Assembly: GCF_964063345.1 (NCBI RefSeq)
Contig: NZ_OZ061318.1
Location: forward strand, 434,001-498,000
Reading direction: 5' to 3'
Length of the DNA: 64,000 bases
Origin: Pseudomonas lini
GTDB lineage: Bacteria; Pseudomonadota; Gammaproteobacteria; Pseudomonadales; Pseudomonadaceae
Shown: positions 37,950-47,569 of the stretch, one piece after another
How positions within the stretch are numbered: position 1 is the stretch's first letter
How the letters are laid out: every line of letters begins with the position of its first letter
Notes under the pieces: generated by a model
The model's input: only the letters and a program-made list of their open reading frames with translations
Told to the model about the DNA's origin: nothing
Database searches by the model: none
Translations under genes and position numbers: made by a program

Positions 37950-38035
37950 CGGCCTATCGCGGGCAAGCCCGGCTCCCACAGGGATCTTCAGTGTTCATAA
38001 AACCCTGTGGGAGCGGGCTTGCCCGCGATGAGGCC
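37950..38035. repeat. REPIN between hydA and preT
   Basis: Inverted pair of the CGCGGGCAAGCCCGCTCCCA type; the left arm has one extra G. Confidence 0.85.
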
Positions 38036-38102
38036 CGGTCAGGCAACAAAAAAACCAATGCCCACCAGAGGCAGTACCTCAAATAACCGTGAGGCCAACA
38101 CC

Positions 38103-39470
38103 GTGATCAAGACCCTGAACCACCTCCCGCATCCCCATGAGGACGCGGCCGCCCTCGCCGGCCATTTCACCGATCTGGCACCGCCGCTCAACGACCGCCA
38201 GGCGCATCTGGAAGCCTCGCGCTGCCTGTATTGCTACGACGCGCCGTGCGTGAATGCCTGTCCGAGCGACATCGACATTCCGTCGTTCATCCGCAATATC
38301 CATCAGGAAAACGTTCAGGGCGCCGCACAGAAAATCCTCTCGGCGAACATCCTCGGCGGCAGTTGCGCCCGGGTCTGCCCCACGGAAATCCTGTGCCAGC
38401 AAGCCTGCGTGCGTAACAACGCCCAGGAATGCGCGCCGGTGCTGATCGGCCTGTTGCAACGCTACGCCGTGGACAACGCGCACTTCAGCGAACACCCGTT
38501 TCAGCGCGCCGCCGCAACCGGCAAGCGCATCGCCGTGGTCGGTGCCGGCCCGGCGGGTTTGTCCTGCGCGCACCGCAGCGCGATGCACGGCCATGACGTG
38601 GTGATTTTCGAGGCCCGGGAAAAGGCTGGCGGCCTCAACGAATACGGGATCGCCAAGTACAAACTGGTGGACGATTACGCACAGAAAGAGCTTGAATTCC
38701 TGATGGGGATTGGCGGGATCGAGATTCGCCACGGGCAGAAACTCGGCGATAACCTGACCCTCAGTGAACTGCATCAGCAATTCGACGCGGTGTTCCTCGG
38801 TCTAGGCCTGGCCGCCAGCAAACAATTAGGTCTTGCTCACGAGGATGCCCCCGGCCTGCTCGCCGCCACCGACTACATCCGCGAACTGCGTCAGGCCGAT
38901 GACCTGACGCAACTGCCGCTGGCCGAGCACTGCATTGTCCTCGGTGCCGGCAACACCGCCATCGACATGGCCGTGCAAATGGCTCGCCTCGGCGCTCGCG
39001 ATGTGAATCTGGTGTACCGCCGTGGCGCCCCGGACATGGGCGCAACCGGTCATGAACAGGACATCGCCAAGGCCAATCAGGTGCGGCTGCTGACCTGGGC
39101 GCAACCGCAAGAAGTGCTGCTCGACGATAAGGGCAACGTACGCGGCATGCGCTTCGCTCGCACCCGGTTGGTGGAAGGTCGCCTGCAAACCACTGGCGAA
39201 ACCTTTGAACTGGCCGCCGACGCGATCTTCAAAGCCATCGGCCAGGCTTTCGACGGCAGCGCCCTCGCCGATCCGCTGGCCCGTGAACTCAAGCGTCAGG
39301 GCGACCGCATCCTCGTCGACGAACAGCTGCGCACCAGCATTCCCGGCGTGTATGCCGGCGGCGACTGCACCAGCCTCGATCAGGACCTCACCGTGCAAGC
39401 CGTGCAGCACGGCAAGCTGGCCGCCGAGGCCATCAACGCTCAACTCATGCTCAACGTGGAGGCTGCGTAA
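38103..39470 (+). CDS. preT: NAD-dependent dihydropyrimidine dehydrogenase subunit PreT
   Basis: A GTG at 38103 (GAGG 8 bases upstream) gives 455 residues. The N-terminal iron-sulfur domain has CLYCYDAPCVNACPSDIDIP and CARVCPTEILCQQACV. It is followed by an FAD-binding VVGAGPAGLSCA and an NADH-binding VLGAGNTAIDMA. This glutamate-synthase-beta-like flavoprotein transfers electrons from NADH to PreA. Together they reduce uracil or thymine to the 5,6-dihydro form. An upstream ATG (38007) lies within a REPIN and is not used. Its stop is immediately before the preA ATG. Confidence 0.93.
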   Translation: MIKTLNHLPHPHEDAAALAGHFTDLAPPLNDRQAHLEASRCLYCYDAPCVNACPSDIDIPSFIRNIHQENVQGAAQKILSANILGGSCARVCPTEILCQQACVRNNAQECAPVLIGLLQRYAVDNAHFSEHPFQRAAATGKRIAVVGAGPAGLSCAHRSAMHGHDVVIFEAREKAGGLNEYGIAKYKLVDDYAQKELEFLMGIGGIEIRHGQKLGDNLTLSELHQQFDAVFLGLGLAASKQLGLAHEDAPGLLAATDYIRELRQADDLTQLPLAEHCIVLGAGNTAIDMAVQMARLGARDVNLVYRRGAPDMGATGHEQDIAKANQVRLLTWAQPQEVLLDDKGNVRGMRFARTRLVEGRLQTTGETFELAADAIFKAIGQAFDGSALADPLARELKRQGDRILVDEQLRTSIPGVYAGGDCTSLDQDLTVQAVQHGKLAAEAINAQLMLNVEAA

Positions 39471-40745
39471 ATGGCCGATCTCTCGATTGTTTTCGCCGGC
39501 ATCAAGGCCCCCAATCCGTTCTGGCTGGCTTCCGCGCCACCGACCGACAAGGCCTACAACGTGGTTCGTGCGTTCGAGGCTGGCTGGGGCGGCGTGGTCT
39601 GGAAAACCCTGGGTGAAGACCCGGCGGCGGTCAACGTGTCGTCGCGTTACTCGGCGCACTTCGGGCCCAACCGTGAAGTGATGGGCTTCAACAACATCGA
39701 GTTGATCACCGACCGTTCACTGGAAATTAACCTGCGGGAAATCACCCAGGTCAAAAAGGACTGGCCGGACCGCGCGCTGATCGTGTCGCTGATGGTGCCC
39801 TGTGTCGAAGAGTCGTGGAAAAACATCCTGCCACTGGTGGAAGCCACCGGGGCCGATGGCATCGAGCTGAATTTCGGCTGCCCCCACGGCATGCCGGAAC
39901 GGGGCATGGGCGCGGCGGTCGGCCAGGTGCCGGAATACGTCGAACAGGTCACCCGCTGGTGCAAGACTTATTGCTCGCTGCCAGTGATCGTCAAACTTAC
40001 GCCGAACATCACCGACATCCGCGTCGCCGCACGTGCCGCTTACCGGGGCGGGGCTGATGCGGTGTCGCTGATCAATACCATCAACTCGATCACCAGCGTC
40101 AACCTGGAACGCATGGTCGCCAATCCCGCCGTCGGCAGCCAAAGCACTCATGGCGGCTATTGCGGCTCGGCGGTGAAGCCGATTGCGTTGAACATGGTCG
40201 CCGAGATCGCCCGCGATCCTCAGACCCAAGGCTTGCCGATCTGTGGCATTGGCGGCATTGGCAGTTGGCGCGATGCCGCGGAGTTCATCGCGCTGGGCAG
40301 CGGCGCGGTGCAGGTGTGCACGGCGGCGATGCTGCATGGTTTCCGGATTGTCGAGGAGATGAAGGACGGTTTGTCACGCTGGATGGACAGTCAGGGCTAC
40401 GCCAGTGTCTCGGAGTTTTCCGGGCGTGCGGTGGGCAATACCACAGACTGGAAGTACCTGGACATCAACTATCAGGTGATTGCAAAGATTGATCAGGAGG
40501 CGTGCATCGGTTGCGGTCGTTGTCACATTGCTTGCGAAGATACCTCGCACCAGGCGATTGCGAGCCTTAAGCAGGCGGACGGGACGCATAAATATGAAGT
40601 GATCGATGATGAGTGCGTGGGGTGCAACCTGTGCCAGATCACGTGTCCGGTGCAGGATTGCATCGAGATGGTGCCGATGGATACTGGGAAGCCGTTTCTG
40701 GATTGGAACCATGATCCGAGGAATCCGTATCACGTCGCGGTCTGA
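39471..40745 (+). CDS. preA: NAD-dependent dihydropyrimidine dehydrogenase subunit PreA
   Basis: This 424-residue protein combines an FMN-binding TIM barrel of the dihydroorotate dehydrogenase type (residues 1-330, with GIELNFGCPHGMPERGMGA and the catalytic-site stretch) with a C-terminal two-cluster ferredoxin domain (CIGCGRCHIAC, CVGCNLCQITCPV). With PreT it forms the PydA/PydX-like enzyme for the first step of reductive pyrimidine degradation. GGAGG precedes the ATG and overlaps the preT end. Confidence 0.94.
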   Translation: MADLSIVFAGIKAPNPFWLASAPPTDKAYNVVRAFEAGWGGVVWKTLGEDPAAVNVSSRYSAHFGPNREVMGFNNIELITDRSLEINLREITQVKKDWPDRALIVSLMVPCVEESWKNILPLVEATGADGIELNFGCPHGMPERGMGAAVGQVPEYVEQVTRWCKTYCSLPVIVKLTPNITDIRVAARAAYRGGADAVSLINTINSITSVNLERMVANPAVGSQSTHGGYCGSAVKPIALNMVAEIARDPQTQGLPICGIGGIGSWRDAAEFIALGSGAVQVCTAAMLHGFRIVEEMKDGLSRWMDSQGYASVSEFSGRAVGNTTDWKYLDINYQVIAKIDQEACIGCGRCHIACEDTSHQAIASLKQADGTHKYEVIDDECVGCNLCQITCPVQDCIEMVPMDTGKPFLDWNHDPRNPYHVAV

Positions 40746-40769
40746 ACACAGCGGCGCCTGAACTGACGC

Positions 40770-40866
40770 CATCGCGGGCAAGCCCGCTCCCACAGTGATT
40801 TATGTCGTACACAAATTCCGTGTTTACCGAGAACCCTGTGGGAGCGGGCTTGCCCGCGATGAGGCC
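40770..40866. repeat. REPIN between preA and the TetR gene
   Basis: Inverted pair CATCGCGGGCAAGCCCGCTC / GGAGCGGGCTTGCCCGCGAT between convergent genes. Confidence 0.85.
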
Positions 40867-40885
40867 AGCCGCAACAACGAAGACC

Positions 40886-41506
40886 TCAAGGCTCCAACCC
40901 GATCCCACGCAATATCACACTCGTCACCGTCTGCACCGCCCGCTCGAACTGCATGTCCGACAGCGGCTGGTGATCGTTAAGAATATTCACCTGGTGATCA
41001 AAGTCGGCGTAATGCTGGGTCGAGGCCCAGATCATGTACAGCAGGCTGGAAGGCTCCACCGGCAGGATGCGTTTGTCTTCCACCCACTGGCGAATTTTCG
41101 CTTCTTTCATCTTGGCCCAGTCGTACAGGCTCGCGTCCAGTTTCTCACCCAGTGTCGGCGCGCCGTGGATGATTTCGTTGGCCCAGACTTTCGAGCCGTA
41201 TGGCCGGCTGCGGGAATGGTTCATCTTGGCGCGGATGTAGCTGCTGAGCACCACTCGCGGGTCGTCGAACATCTCAAAGCACAGGGCATCCTGCTTCCAG
41301 ACCTCCAGCAAACCCAGCAGCACCGCGCTGTATAGCTCGCTCTTAGTGCTGAAGTAGTAATGCAGGTTGGAACGCGGCAGTTGCACTTCGGCGGCGATGT
41401 CGGCCATGGCGGTGCTGCCGAAACCTTTTTCGGCGAAGACTTTTTCGGCCCCCAGCAGAATTTTTTCGACGTTACTGCGACGAATCTCGATCTTGTGATT
41501 GCCCAT
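40886..41506 (-). CDS. TetR family regulator, RutR/YcdC-like
   Basis: The 206-residue protein has a TetR helix-turn-helix (TAMADIAAEVQLPRSNLHYYFSTKSEL). Its C-terminal half strongly resembles the uracil-binding domain of RutR: SKVWANEIIHGAPTLGEKL and the diagnostic MIWASTQHYADFDHQVNIL. It probably senses uracil or thymine and controls the neighbouring pathway, perhaps through the palindrome at 36275-36302. It is convergent to preA. GGAG precedes the ATG. Confidence 0.88.
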   Translation of the reverse strand: MGNHKIEIRRSNVEKILLGAEKVFAEKGFGSTAMADIAAEVQLPRSNLHYYFSTKSELYSAVLLGLLEVWKQDALCFEMFDDPRVVLSSYIRAKMNHSRSRPYGSKVWANEIIHGAPTLGEKLDASLYDWAKMKEAKIRQWVEDKRILPVEPSSLLYMIWASTQHYADFDHQVNILNDHQPLSDMQFERAVQTVTSVILRGIGLEP

Positions 41507-41643
41507 GAGGGCTCCCTGACAACAGCGTTGATCAAGACTAGCATCCGCTCTGGATCGGGCGACAGGGGAAAACGAAACTTCATACGGTGGTCTTGTGGCA
41601 GGTAAACTGGCGCCTCTTTGAACATGCCCCTGAGGTCTTCACG

Positions 41644-42009
41644 ATGCTGCTCAAGAACACCCTGATTGCCACCGCCCTCCTCGGCTCGATGCTCACCGCC
41701 TCGTCAGTGTTTGCCCACGCGCATCTGAAAAACCAGACCCCGGCGGCCGACAGTACCGTCAACGCACCTGCGGAACTGCGCCTGAAGTTTTCCGAAGGGG
41801 TTGAAGCGACGTTCACCAAAGTAACGATCAGCAAGGACGGCGCCGACGTCCCGGTAAAAAACCTCGCCACCGAAGGCAGCGACAAGAAAACCCTGATTGT
41901 CACCCCCGCCGCGCCGTTGGCCGCTGGCGATTACAAAGTCGAATGGCACGCCGTGTCGGTCGACACCCATAAAAGCGAAGGCGCCTATCGCTTCAAGGTC
42001 GGTCAGTAA
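41644..42009 (+). CDS. copC: Copper resistance protein CopC
   Basis: The chosen ATG at 41644 gives a 121-residue periplasmic protein with a signal peptide (LLKNTLIATALLGSMLTASS..FA), then the mature start HAHLKNQTPAADST. This contains the N-terminal copper-binding histidine. The C-terminal HAVSVDTHKSEG gives further copper ligands. The fold is a cupredoxin-like beta barrel. CopC delivers or buffers Cu(II) in the periplasm. copD follows by 3 bp, giving the usual copCD pair. Confidence 0.9.
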   Translation: MLLKNTLIATALLGSMLTASSVFAHAHLKNQTPAADSTVNAPAELRLKFSEGVEATFTKVTISKDGADVPVKNLATEGSDKKTLIVTPAAPLAAGDYKVEWHAVSVDTHKSEGAYRFKVGQ

Positions 42010-42012
42010 TTC

Positions 42013-42873
42013 ATGACCGATGCGCTGGTGCTGTGCCGCTTTCTGCATTTCACCGTGGTGCTGATGCTGTTCGGAGCCTGGGTGTTCAGGCCTCTGCTGT
42101 TGGGCCGTGAAACAGTTTTGCTGGATCCATCCCTGCCGCGAGTGACCCTCTGGCTTACCGCTATAGCGTTAATCAGTGGTGTCGGCTGGTTGCTGCTGAT
42201 TACCGCCAGCATGGCCGGCTCCGCGGACGCGGCATTCGATCCGGCGACGCTAGGCCTGGTGCTGAGCAATACCTTTTTCGGTCAGGTCTGGCGTTGGCAT
42301 CTGCTGCTCAATCTATTGCTCATGGCCCTGCTGCTGATGCCCTGGCGTTCCAGTTCGCTTTGGCGCATCAGCCTTTCCAGCCTGCTGCTGGCGACCCTGG
42401 CCCCGGTCGGTCATGGCGCCATGCTCGATGGCCTGCAAGGCCAGTTGCTGATTCTTAACCAGATCATTCATCTGGCCTGCGTCGGCGCCTGGCTTGGTGG
42501 GTTGATGTTGCTGGTGATGATCCTGCGTCAACCGGCAACTCATTCATTGAGTGCAATCCTGCAACGCTTCAGCGGCATCGGTTACGCCTTGGTGGCGGGA
42601 CTGGTGATGACCGGGCTGATCAACGTGCGGGTATTGACCGGCGTGTTCTGGCCGACACCGTTGCTGTCCGGGTTTGCGCTGATCCTGTTGATCAAGGTTG
42701 TGCTGGTGATCGGGATGTTGGGGTTGGCGCTGTTCAATCGGCGGCGGGTCAAGGATTGCCAGCAGTATTTGGGACAGTTGCGTACCAGCGTCGTACTGGA
42801 ATGGTTACTGGGAATCGGCGCGGTGGCCGCGGTTTCGCTACTGGGCACCATGCCCCCGATGATTACCGCCTGA
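42013..42873 (+). CDS. copD: Copper export/import membrane protein CopD
   Basis: The 286-residue protein has about eight transmembrane helices and histidines in the first and third membrane segments (CRFLHFTVVLMLFGAWVF, NQIIHLACVGAWLGGL) that match the CopD core. It partners with CopC in copper transport across the inner membrane. The start overlaps the copC terminator region closely, indicating one transcript. Confidence 0.9.
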   Translation: MTDALVLCRFLHFTVVLMLFGAWVFRPLLLGRETVLLDPSLPRVTLWLTAIALISGVGWLLLITASMAGSADAAFDPATLGLVLSNTFFGQVWRWHLLLNLLLMALLLMPWRSSSLWRISLSSLLLATLAPVGHGAMLDGLQGQLLILNQIIHLACVGAWLGGLMLLVMILRQPATHSLSAILQRFSGIGYALVAGLVMTGLINVRVLTGVFWPTPLLSGFALILLIKVVLVIGMLGLALFNRRRVKDCQQYLGQLRTSVVLEWLLGIGAVAAVSLLGTMPPMITA

Positions 42874-42881
42874 ACACATCT

Positions 42882-42979
42882 CCCCTGTGGGAGCGAGCCT
42901 GCTCGCGATGACGGATTGTCAGCTGATATCAATGTTGAATGTCAGACCGCTATCGCGAGCAGGCTAGCTCCCACAAGGG
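42882..42979. repeat. REPIN of the GGGAGCGAGCCTGCTCGCG type
   Basis: Inverted REP pair with the loop motif TGATATCAATGTTGAATGTC, between copD and the oprD-family gene. Confidence 0.85.
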
Positions 42980-43044
42980 GACGATGTGATCGTACAACTT
43001 GTGATTGACATTCCTGCAAAGCCTCGCAAATAATCGCCGCCAAT

Positions 43045-43064
43045 GTTGTACGACGACGTATAAC
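43045..43064. promoter_or_regulatory. Palindromic operator candidate before the porin gene
   Basis: GTTGTACGACGACGTATAAC matches its own reverse complement at 16 of 20 positions. It lies 36 bp before the porin GTG and looks like a GntR-family operator. Confidence 0.45.
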
Positions 43065-43099
43065 AAAAATAAAAATAACAAAAACCAGGGAGCGTTACT

Positions 43100-44395
43100 G
43101 TGAGCAGACTCGCCCGCAATTCCTTCACCAGCACCCCTCGCCCCACCTTCGCCCGTCGCCATACCCTCAGCCTGATCGGTTGCAGCAGCCTGGCCTTCGT
43201 CCTGCCCATGACCAGCCAAGCCGAAGGTTTCGTCGATGACGCCAAGGCCACGCTGAACCTGCGTAACGCCTACATCAATCGCAACTTCACCAACCCGAAC
43301 AATGCTCAGGGCAAGGCTGAAGAGTGGACGCAAAACTTCATCCTCGACGCCAAATCCGGGTTCACCCAAGGCCCCATCGGTTTCGGCGTGGATGTGCTCG
43401 GTATGTACTCACAGAAGCTCGACGGCGGTAAGGGCACGGGCGGCACGCAACTGCTGCCGATTCATGATGACGGTCGCCCTGCGGACAATTTCGGTCGTCT
43501 GGGTGTGGCGCTGAAAGCCAAGGTGTCGAAAACCGAATTGAAGGTCGGCGAATGGATGCCGGTGCTGCCTATCCTGCGCTCCGATGATGGTCGCTCGCTG
43601 CCGCAAACCTTTCGCGGCGGCCAGGTCACCTCCACCGAGCTCAGCGGCCTGACGCTCTACGGCGGCCAGTTCCGCGGTAACAGCCCGCGCAATGACGCGA
43701 GCATGGAAGACATGTCAATGAACGGCAGAGGCGCGTTTACCTCTGACCGTTTCAACTTCGGCGGCGGCGAGTATGCGTTCAATGAAAAGCGCACTCAGGT
43801 CGGCGTCTGGTACGCGCAACTCAGCGACATTTATCAGCAGCAGTATTTCAACCTGAGCCATAGCCAGCCCATGGGCGACTGGACCCTGGGGGCCAACCTC
43901 GGTTACTTCATCGGCAAGGAAGACGGCAGCGCGCTGGCCGGCGACCTCGACAACAAAACCGCGTTCGCCCTGCTCTCGGCCAAATACGGCGGCAACACCT
44001 TCTATGTCGGCCTGCAAAAACTCAGCGGCGACAGCGCCTGGATGCGCGTCAACGGCACCAGCGGCGGCACGCTGGCCAACGACAGCTACAACGCCAGCTA
44101 TGACAACGCCAAGGAACGCTCCTGGCAGGTGCGCCACGACTACAACTTTGTCGCCCTCGGCATTCCTGGCCTGACGCTGATGAACCGCTACATCAGCGGC
44201 GATAACGTGCACACCGCAGCGATCACCGATGGCAAAGAGTGGGGGCGCGAATCGGAACTGGCCTACACCGTGCAAAGCGGCGCACTGAAGAGCCTCAACG
44301 TCAAATGGCGCAACGCGACCATCCGCCGCGATTTCAGCACCAACGAATTTGATGAAAACCGCATCTTTATCAGTTACCCGATTTCGTTGTTGTAA
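43100..44395 (+). CDS. OprD family outer-membrane porin
   Basis: The GTG at 43100 (AGGGAG upstream) gives 431 residues. A 41-residue signal peptide ends TSQA-EG. The mature protein shows OprD family landmarks: AKATLNLRNAYINRNFT near the N-terminus and a C-terminal strand ending FISYPISLL. OprD-type porins take up specific small acids; the neighbouring uronate genes suggest uronic or aldaric acids. The specific substrate is inferred from context. Confidence 0.9.
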   Translation: MSRLARNSFTSTPRPTFARRHTLSLIGCSSLAFVLPMTSQAEGFVDDAKATLNLRNAYINRNFTNPNNAQGKAEEWTQNFILDAKSGFTQGPIGFGVDVLGMYSQKLDGGKGTGGTQLLPIHDDGRPADNFGRLGVALKAKVSKTELKVGEWMPVLPILRSDDGRSLPQTFRGGQVTSTELSGLTLYGGQFRGNSPRNDASMEDMSMNGRGAFTSDRFNFGGGEYAFNEKRTQVGVWYAQLSDIYQQQYFNLSHSQPMGDWTLGANLGYFIGKEDGSALAGDLDNKTAFALLSAKYGGNTFYVGLQKLSGDSAWMRVNGTSGGTLANDSYNASYDNAKERSWQVRHDYNFVALGIPGLTLMNRYISGDNVHTAAITDGKEWGRESELAYTVQSGALKSLNVKWRNATIRRDFSTNEFDENRIFISYPISLL

Positions 44396-44420
44396 GGCGG
44401 ACATTGCTGGCTGCATAGAA

Positions 44421-44547
44421 CCCTGTGGCGAGGGAGCTTGCTCCCGTTGGGCTACGAAGCAGCCCCCAATCCAGAAGTTCAGGAACATTCAGTGATCGGA
44501 TTGGGAGCGCTTCGCACTCCAGCGGGAGCAAGCTCCCTCGCCACAGG
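44421..44547. repeat. REPIN of the GGCGAGGGAGCTTGCTCCCG type
   Basis: ACCCTGTGGCGAGGGAGCTT and its inverse flank a 70-base centre. Confidence 0.86.
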
Positions 44548-44601
44548 TCAGTGAACTCATTGGACGAACATGACCCTCCGTCAATTTCAACCAAAGTCGC
44601 G

Positions 44602-44631
44602 TTGACAAGCACCGGAAAGCCTAACAATACT
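44602..44631 (+). promoter_or_regulatory. Probable sigma-70 promoter for udh
   Basis: TTGACA, an 18-bp spacer and AATACT lie 66-95 bp before the udh ATG. GTCATACGACAAC just downstream could be an operator half-site similar to the palindrome before the porin gene. Confidence 0.42.
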
Positions 44632-44696
44632 TCGACCAAGTCATACGACAACCTACAACAAACCCAACAACTACAATTTTCTGTTCAGGGATTTAC

Positions 44697-45509
44697 ATGA
44701 CGACCACATCCCCATTCAATCGCCTGCTCCTGACCGGCGCCGCCGGTGGCCTCGGTAAAGTCCTGCGCGAACGCCTGCGACCTTACGCCAACGTACTCCG
44801 CCTTTCGGACATCGCCGACATGGCGCCAGCCATTGATGATCGCGAAGAAGTCGTGCCGTGCGACCTCGCCGACAAGCAAGCAGTACATCAACTGGTCGAA
44901 GGCGTGGATGCGATCCTGCATTTCGGCGGCGTGTCGGTGGAGCGTCCGTTCGAAGAGATCCTAGGCGCCAACATCTGCGGCGTGTTCCATATCTACGAAG
45001 CCGCCCGCCGCCACGGCGTGAAGCGGGTGATTTTCGCCAGTTCCAACCACGTCATCGGCTTTCACAAGCAGGACGAAACCCTCGACGCCCACTCCCCTCG
45101 CCGCCCGGACAGCTACTACGGCTTGTCCAAGTCCTACGGCGAAGACATGGCCAGTTTCTACTTCGATCGCTATGGCATCGAAACCGTCAGCATCCGCATT
45201 GGCTCCTCGTTCCCGGAACCACAGAACCGTCGAATGATGAGCACCTGGCTGAGCTTCGACGACATGACCCAACTGCTCGAACGCGCGCTGTACACCCCCA
45301 ATGTCGGCCACACCGTGGTGTACGGCATGTCCGACAACAAGAGCATCTGGTGGGATAACCGATTCGCGGCGCACTTGGGTTATGCGCCACAGGACACGTC
45401 CGAAGTCTTCCGCGAAAAAGTCGAAGCCCAACCAATGCCAGCCGAGGATGATCCGGCTCGGGTTTATCAGGGTGGTGCCTTTGTCGCGGCCGGGCCGTTC
45501 GGCGACTGA
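44697..45509 (+). CDS. udh: NAD-dependent uronate dehydrogenase
   Basis: The 270-residue extended-SDR protein has GAAGGLGKVLRERL for NAD binding and YYGLSKSYGEDM with the catalytic Tyr/Lys. Length and sequence match bacterial uronate dehydrogenases, which oxidise D-galacturonate or D-glucuronate to the aldarolactone. AGGGA precedes the ATG. The following gene probably opens the lactone. Confidence 0.9.
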   Translation: MTTTSPFNRLLLTGAAGGLGKVLRERLRPYANVLRLSDIADMAPAIDDREEVVPCDLADKQAVHQLVEGVDAILHFGGVSVERPFEEILGANICGVFHIYEAARRHGVKRVIFASSNHVIGFHKQDETLDAHSPRRPDSYYGLSKSYGEDMASFYFDRYGIETVSIRIGSSFPEPQNRRMMSTWLSFDDMTQLLERALYTPNVGHTVVYGMSDNKSIWWDNRFAAHLGYAPQDTSEVFREKVEAQPMPAEDDPARVYQGGAFVAAGPFGD

Positions 45510-45554
45510 GCCCTCGCCAATCTCCACATAACAAAGCCAAGGGAATGCGTTGCC

Positions 45555-46448
45555 ATGCAAGTCGAATTGATTGTCGATGCCCGCAATGCGGTCGGTGAAA
45601 GCCCGGTATGGGTCCCCGAGGAAAACGCCCTGTACTGGGTCGACATTCCGACCGGTGGATTACAGCGCTGGAATGCCGACAGCGGGCACGTTCATGCCTG
45701 GAAAGCCCCGCAAATGCTCGCCTGTATCGCTCGTCACAGCGCGGGTGGCTGGGTCGCCGGCATGGAAAGCGGATTCTTTCATCTGCACCCGCACAACGAT
45801 GGCAGCCTCGACAGCGAACTGCTGGCCCACGTCGATCACGCCCGCCCCGACATGCGCCTGAACGATGGCCGCTGTGATCGACAGGGCCGTTTCTGGGCTG
45901 GCAGCATGGTGTTGAACATGGGCGCCAACGCCGCCGACGGCACGCTCTATCGATACAGCGCCGGGCAACGCGGGCCGCTCGACGCCTGGCTCAGCGGTTT
46001 CATCGTGCCTAACGGCCTGGGCTTCAGCCCGGACGGCAAGACGATGTACCTCTCGGATTCGCACCCGAACGTGCAGCAGATCTGGGCCTTCGATTACGAC
46101 ATCGACAGCGGCACGCCGTCCAACCGCCGGCTGTTCGTCGACATGCATCACTTCCTTGGCCGCCCCGATGGCGCGGCAGTGGATGCCGAAGGTTGCTATT
46201 GGATCTGCGCCAACGACGCCGGGCTGATTCATCGCTTCACCCCTGACGGCCGACTGGATCGTTCGCTCCCCGTGCCGGTGAAGAAACCGACCATGTGCGC
46301 CTTCGGTGGCAGCCAGCTCGACACCCTGTTTGTGACCTCGATTCGCCCCGCTGACGACCATGACCTGCAGTCGCTGGCCGGCGGCGTGTTCGCCCTCAAC
46401 CCCGGCGTCAAAGGCTTGCCGGAACCCGTTTTCAACGAATGGCTTTAA
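45555..46448 (+). CDS. SMP-30/gluconolactonase family, probable aldarolactonase
   Basis: The 297-residue beta-propeller protein has an N-terminal metal glutamate in VGESPVWVPEENALYWVDIP, further metal ligand positions in LNDGRCDRQGRFWAGSM and SGFIVPNGLGFSPDGK, and RPDGAAVDAEGCYW. It likely hydrolyses galactaro- or glucaro-lactone formed by Udh. AAGGGAA precedes the ATG; it is 45 bp after udh in one operon. Confidence 0.87.
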   Translation: MQVELIVDARNAVGESPVWVPEENALYWVDIPTGGLQRWNADSGHVHAWKAPQMLACIARHSAGGWVAGMESGFFHLHPHNDGSLDSELLAHVDHARPDMRLNDGRCDRQGRFWAGSMVLNMGANAADGTLYRYSAGQRGPLDAWLSGFIVPNGLGFSPDGKTMYLSDSHPNVQQIWAFDYDIDSGTPSNRRLFVDMHHFLGRPDGAAVDAEGCYWICANDAGLIHRFTPDGRLDRSLPVPVKKPTMCAFGGSQLDTLFVTSIRPADDHDLQSLAGGVFALNPGVKGLPEPVFNEWL

Positions 46449-46509
46449 CCCCCTCTGCTGCATCGCTGTGCCTTGAATAAAAAAAACAACAAGACTGGAG
46501 ACGCACCTC

Positions 46510-47493
46510 ATGGACTTCAAACGCACCTTGCTCGCCGCCGCACTTCCCATCACTGCAGCACTCACCTTCACCCTCAGCAGCGCCGCCCAGGCGCTGGAAA
46601 TCAAATTCGCCGACATTCACCCCGCCGGTTACCCGACTGTGGTCGCCGAGGAGCAGCTGGGTAAAACCCTGGTGGCCGACAGCAACGGCAAACTGACGTT
46701 CAAGATGTTCGCCGGCGGTGTGCTCGGCTCGGAAAAAGAGGTCATCGAGCAGGCCCAGGTCGGCGCTATTCAGATGGCCCGGGTCAGCCTCGGCATCGTC
46801 GGGCCGGTGGTGCCGGACGTGAACGTGTTCAACATGCCGTTCGTGTTCCGCGACCAGGCGCACATGCGCAAAGTCATCGACGGTGAGGTGGGTGATGAGA
46901 TCCTCGACAAGATCACTAACTCCGAATTCAACCTGGTCGCCCTGGCCTGGATGGACGGCGGCACGCGCAATATCTACACCAAAAAACCGGTACGCAGCCT
47001 CGCCGACCTCAAAGGCATGAAGATCCGCGTACAAGGCAACCCGATGTTCATCGATACCATCAACGCCATGGGTGGCAACGGTATTGCCATGGACACCGGC
47101 GAGATCTTCAGTGCATTGCAGACCGGGGTGATCGACGGCGCGGAAAACAACCCGCCGACCCTGCTCGAACACAACCACTACCAGAACGCCAAATTCTACA
47201 GCCTGACCGGGCATCTGATTTTGCCAGAGCCGATCGTGATGTCGAAAATCACTTGGGAAAAACTCAGCCCCGACCAGCAAGTGCTGGTGAAAAAAGCCGC
47301 CAAAGCCGCACAGGCCCAGGAGCGCACGCTGTGGGATGCGAAGTCGGCCAGCAGTGAAGAAAAACTCAAGGCTGCCGGCGTCGAGTTCATCACCGTCGAC
47401 AAGAAACCTTTCTATGAAGCCACGGCTTCGGTCCGGGAAAAATACGGCGCGCCTTACGCCGACCTGATCAAGCGCATCGAAGCCGTTCAGTAA
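46510..47493 (+). CDS. TRAP transporter substrate-binding protein DctP
   Basis: The 327-residue protein has a signal peptide (ending AAQA-LE) and typical DctP segments: KEVIEQAQVGAIQMARVS, KIRVQGNPMFIDTINAMGGN, with the conserved arginine that clamps the substrate carboxylate, and the QTGVIDGAENNPPTLLEHNHY block. It captures a carboxylated sugar in the periplasm. Context points to uronates or aldarates. GGAG precedes the ATG. Confidence 0.92.
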   Translation: MDFKRTLLAAALPITAALTFTLSSAAQALEIKFADIHPAGYPTVVAEEQLGKTLVADSNGKLTFKMFAGGVLGSEKEVIEQAQVGAIQMARVSLGIVGPVVPDVNVFNMPFVFRDQAHMRKVIDGEVGDEILDKITNSEFNLVALAWMDGGTRNIYTKKPVRSLADLKGMKIRVQGNPMFIDTINAMGGNGIAMDTGEIFSALQTGVIDGAENNPPTLLEHNHYQNAKFYSLTGHLILPEPIVMSKITWEKLSPDQQVLVKKAAKAAQAQERTLWDAKSASSEEKLKAAGVEFITVDKKPFYEATASVREKYGAPYADLIKRIEAVQ

Positions 47494-47569
47494 CCCTCCC
47501 TGCATTCATGAAAGGCCCGGCACCGTTGACGAGTCGATCGTCAGCGGCGCCCGGTTACGGTGAAACCCG

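Larger units (their letters stand above)
44396..44696. other. Intergenic region with REPIN and udh promoter
   Basis: It contains a REPIN (44421-44547) and a plausible promoter (44602-44631). No gene is seen. Confidence 0.5.
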
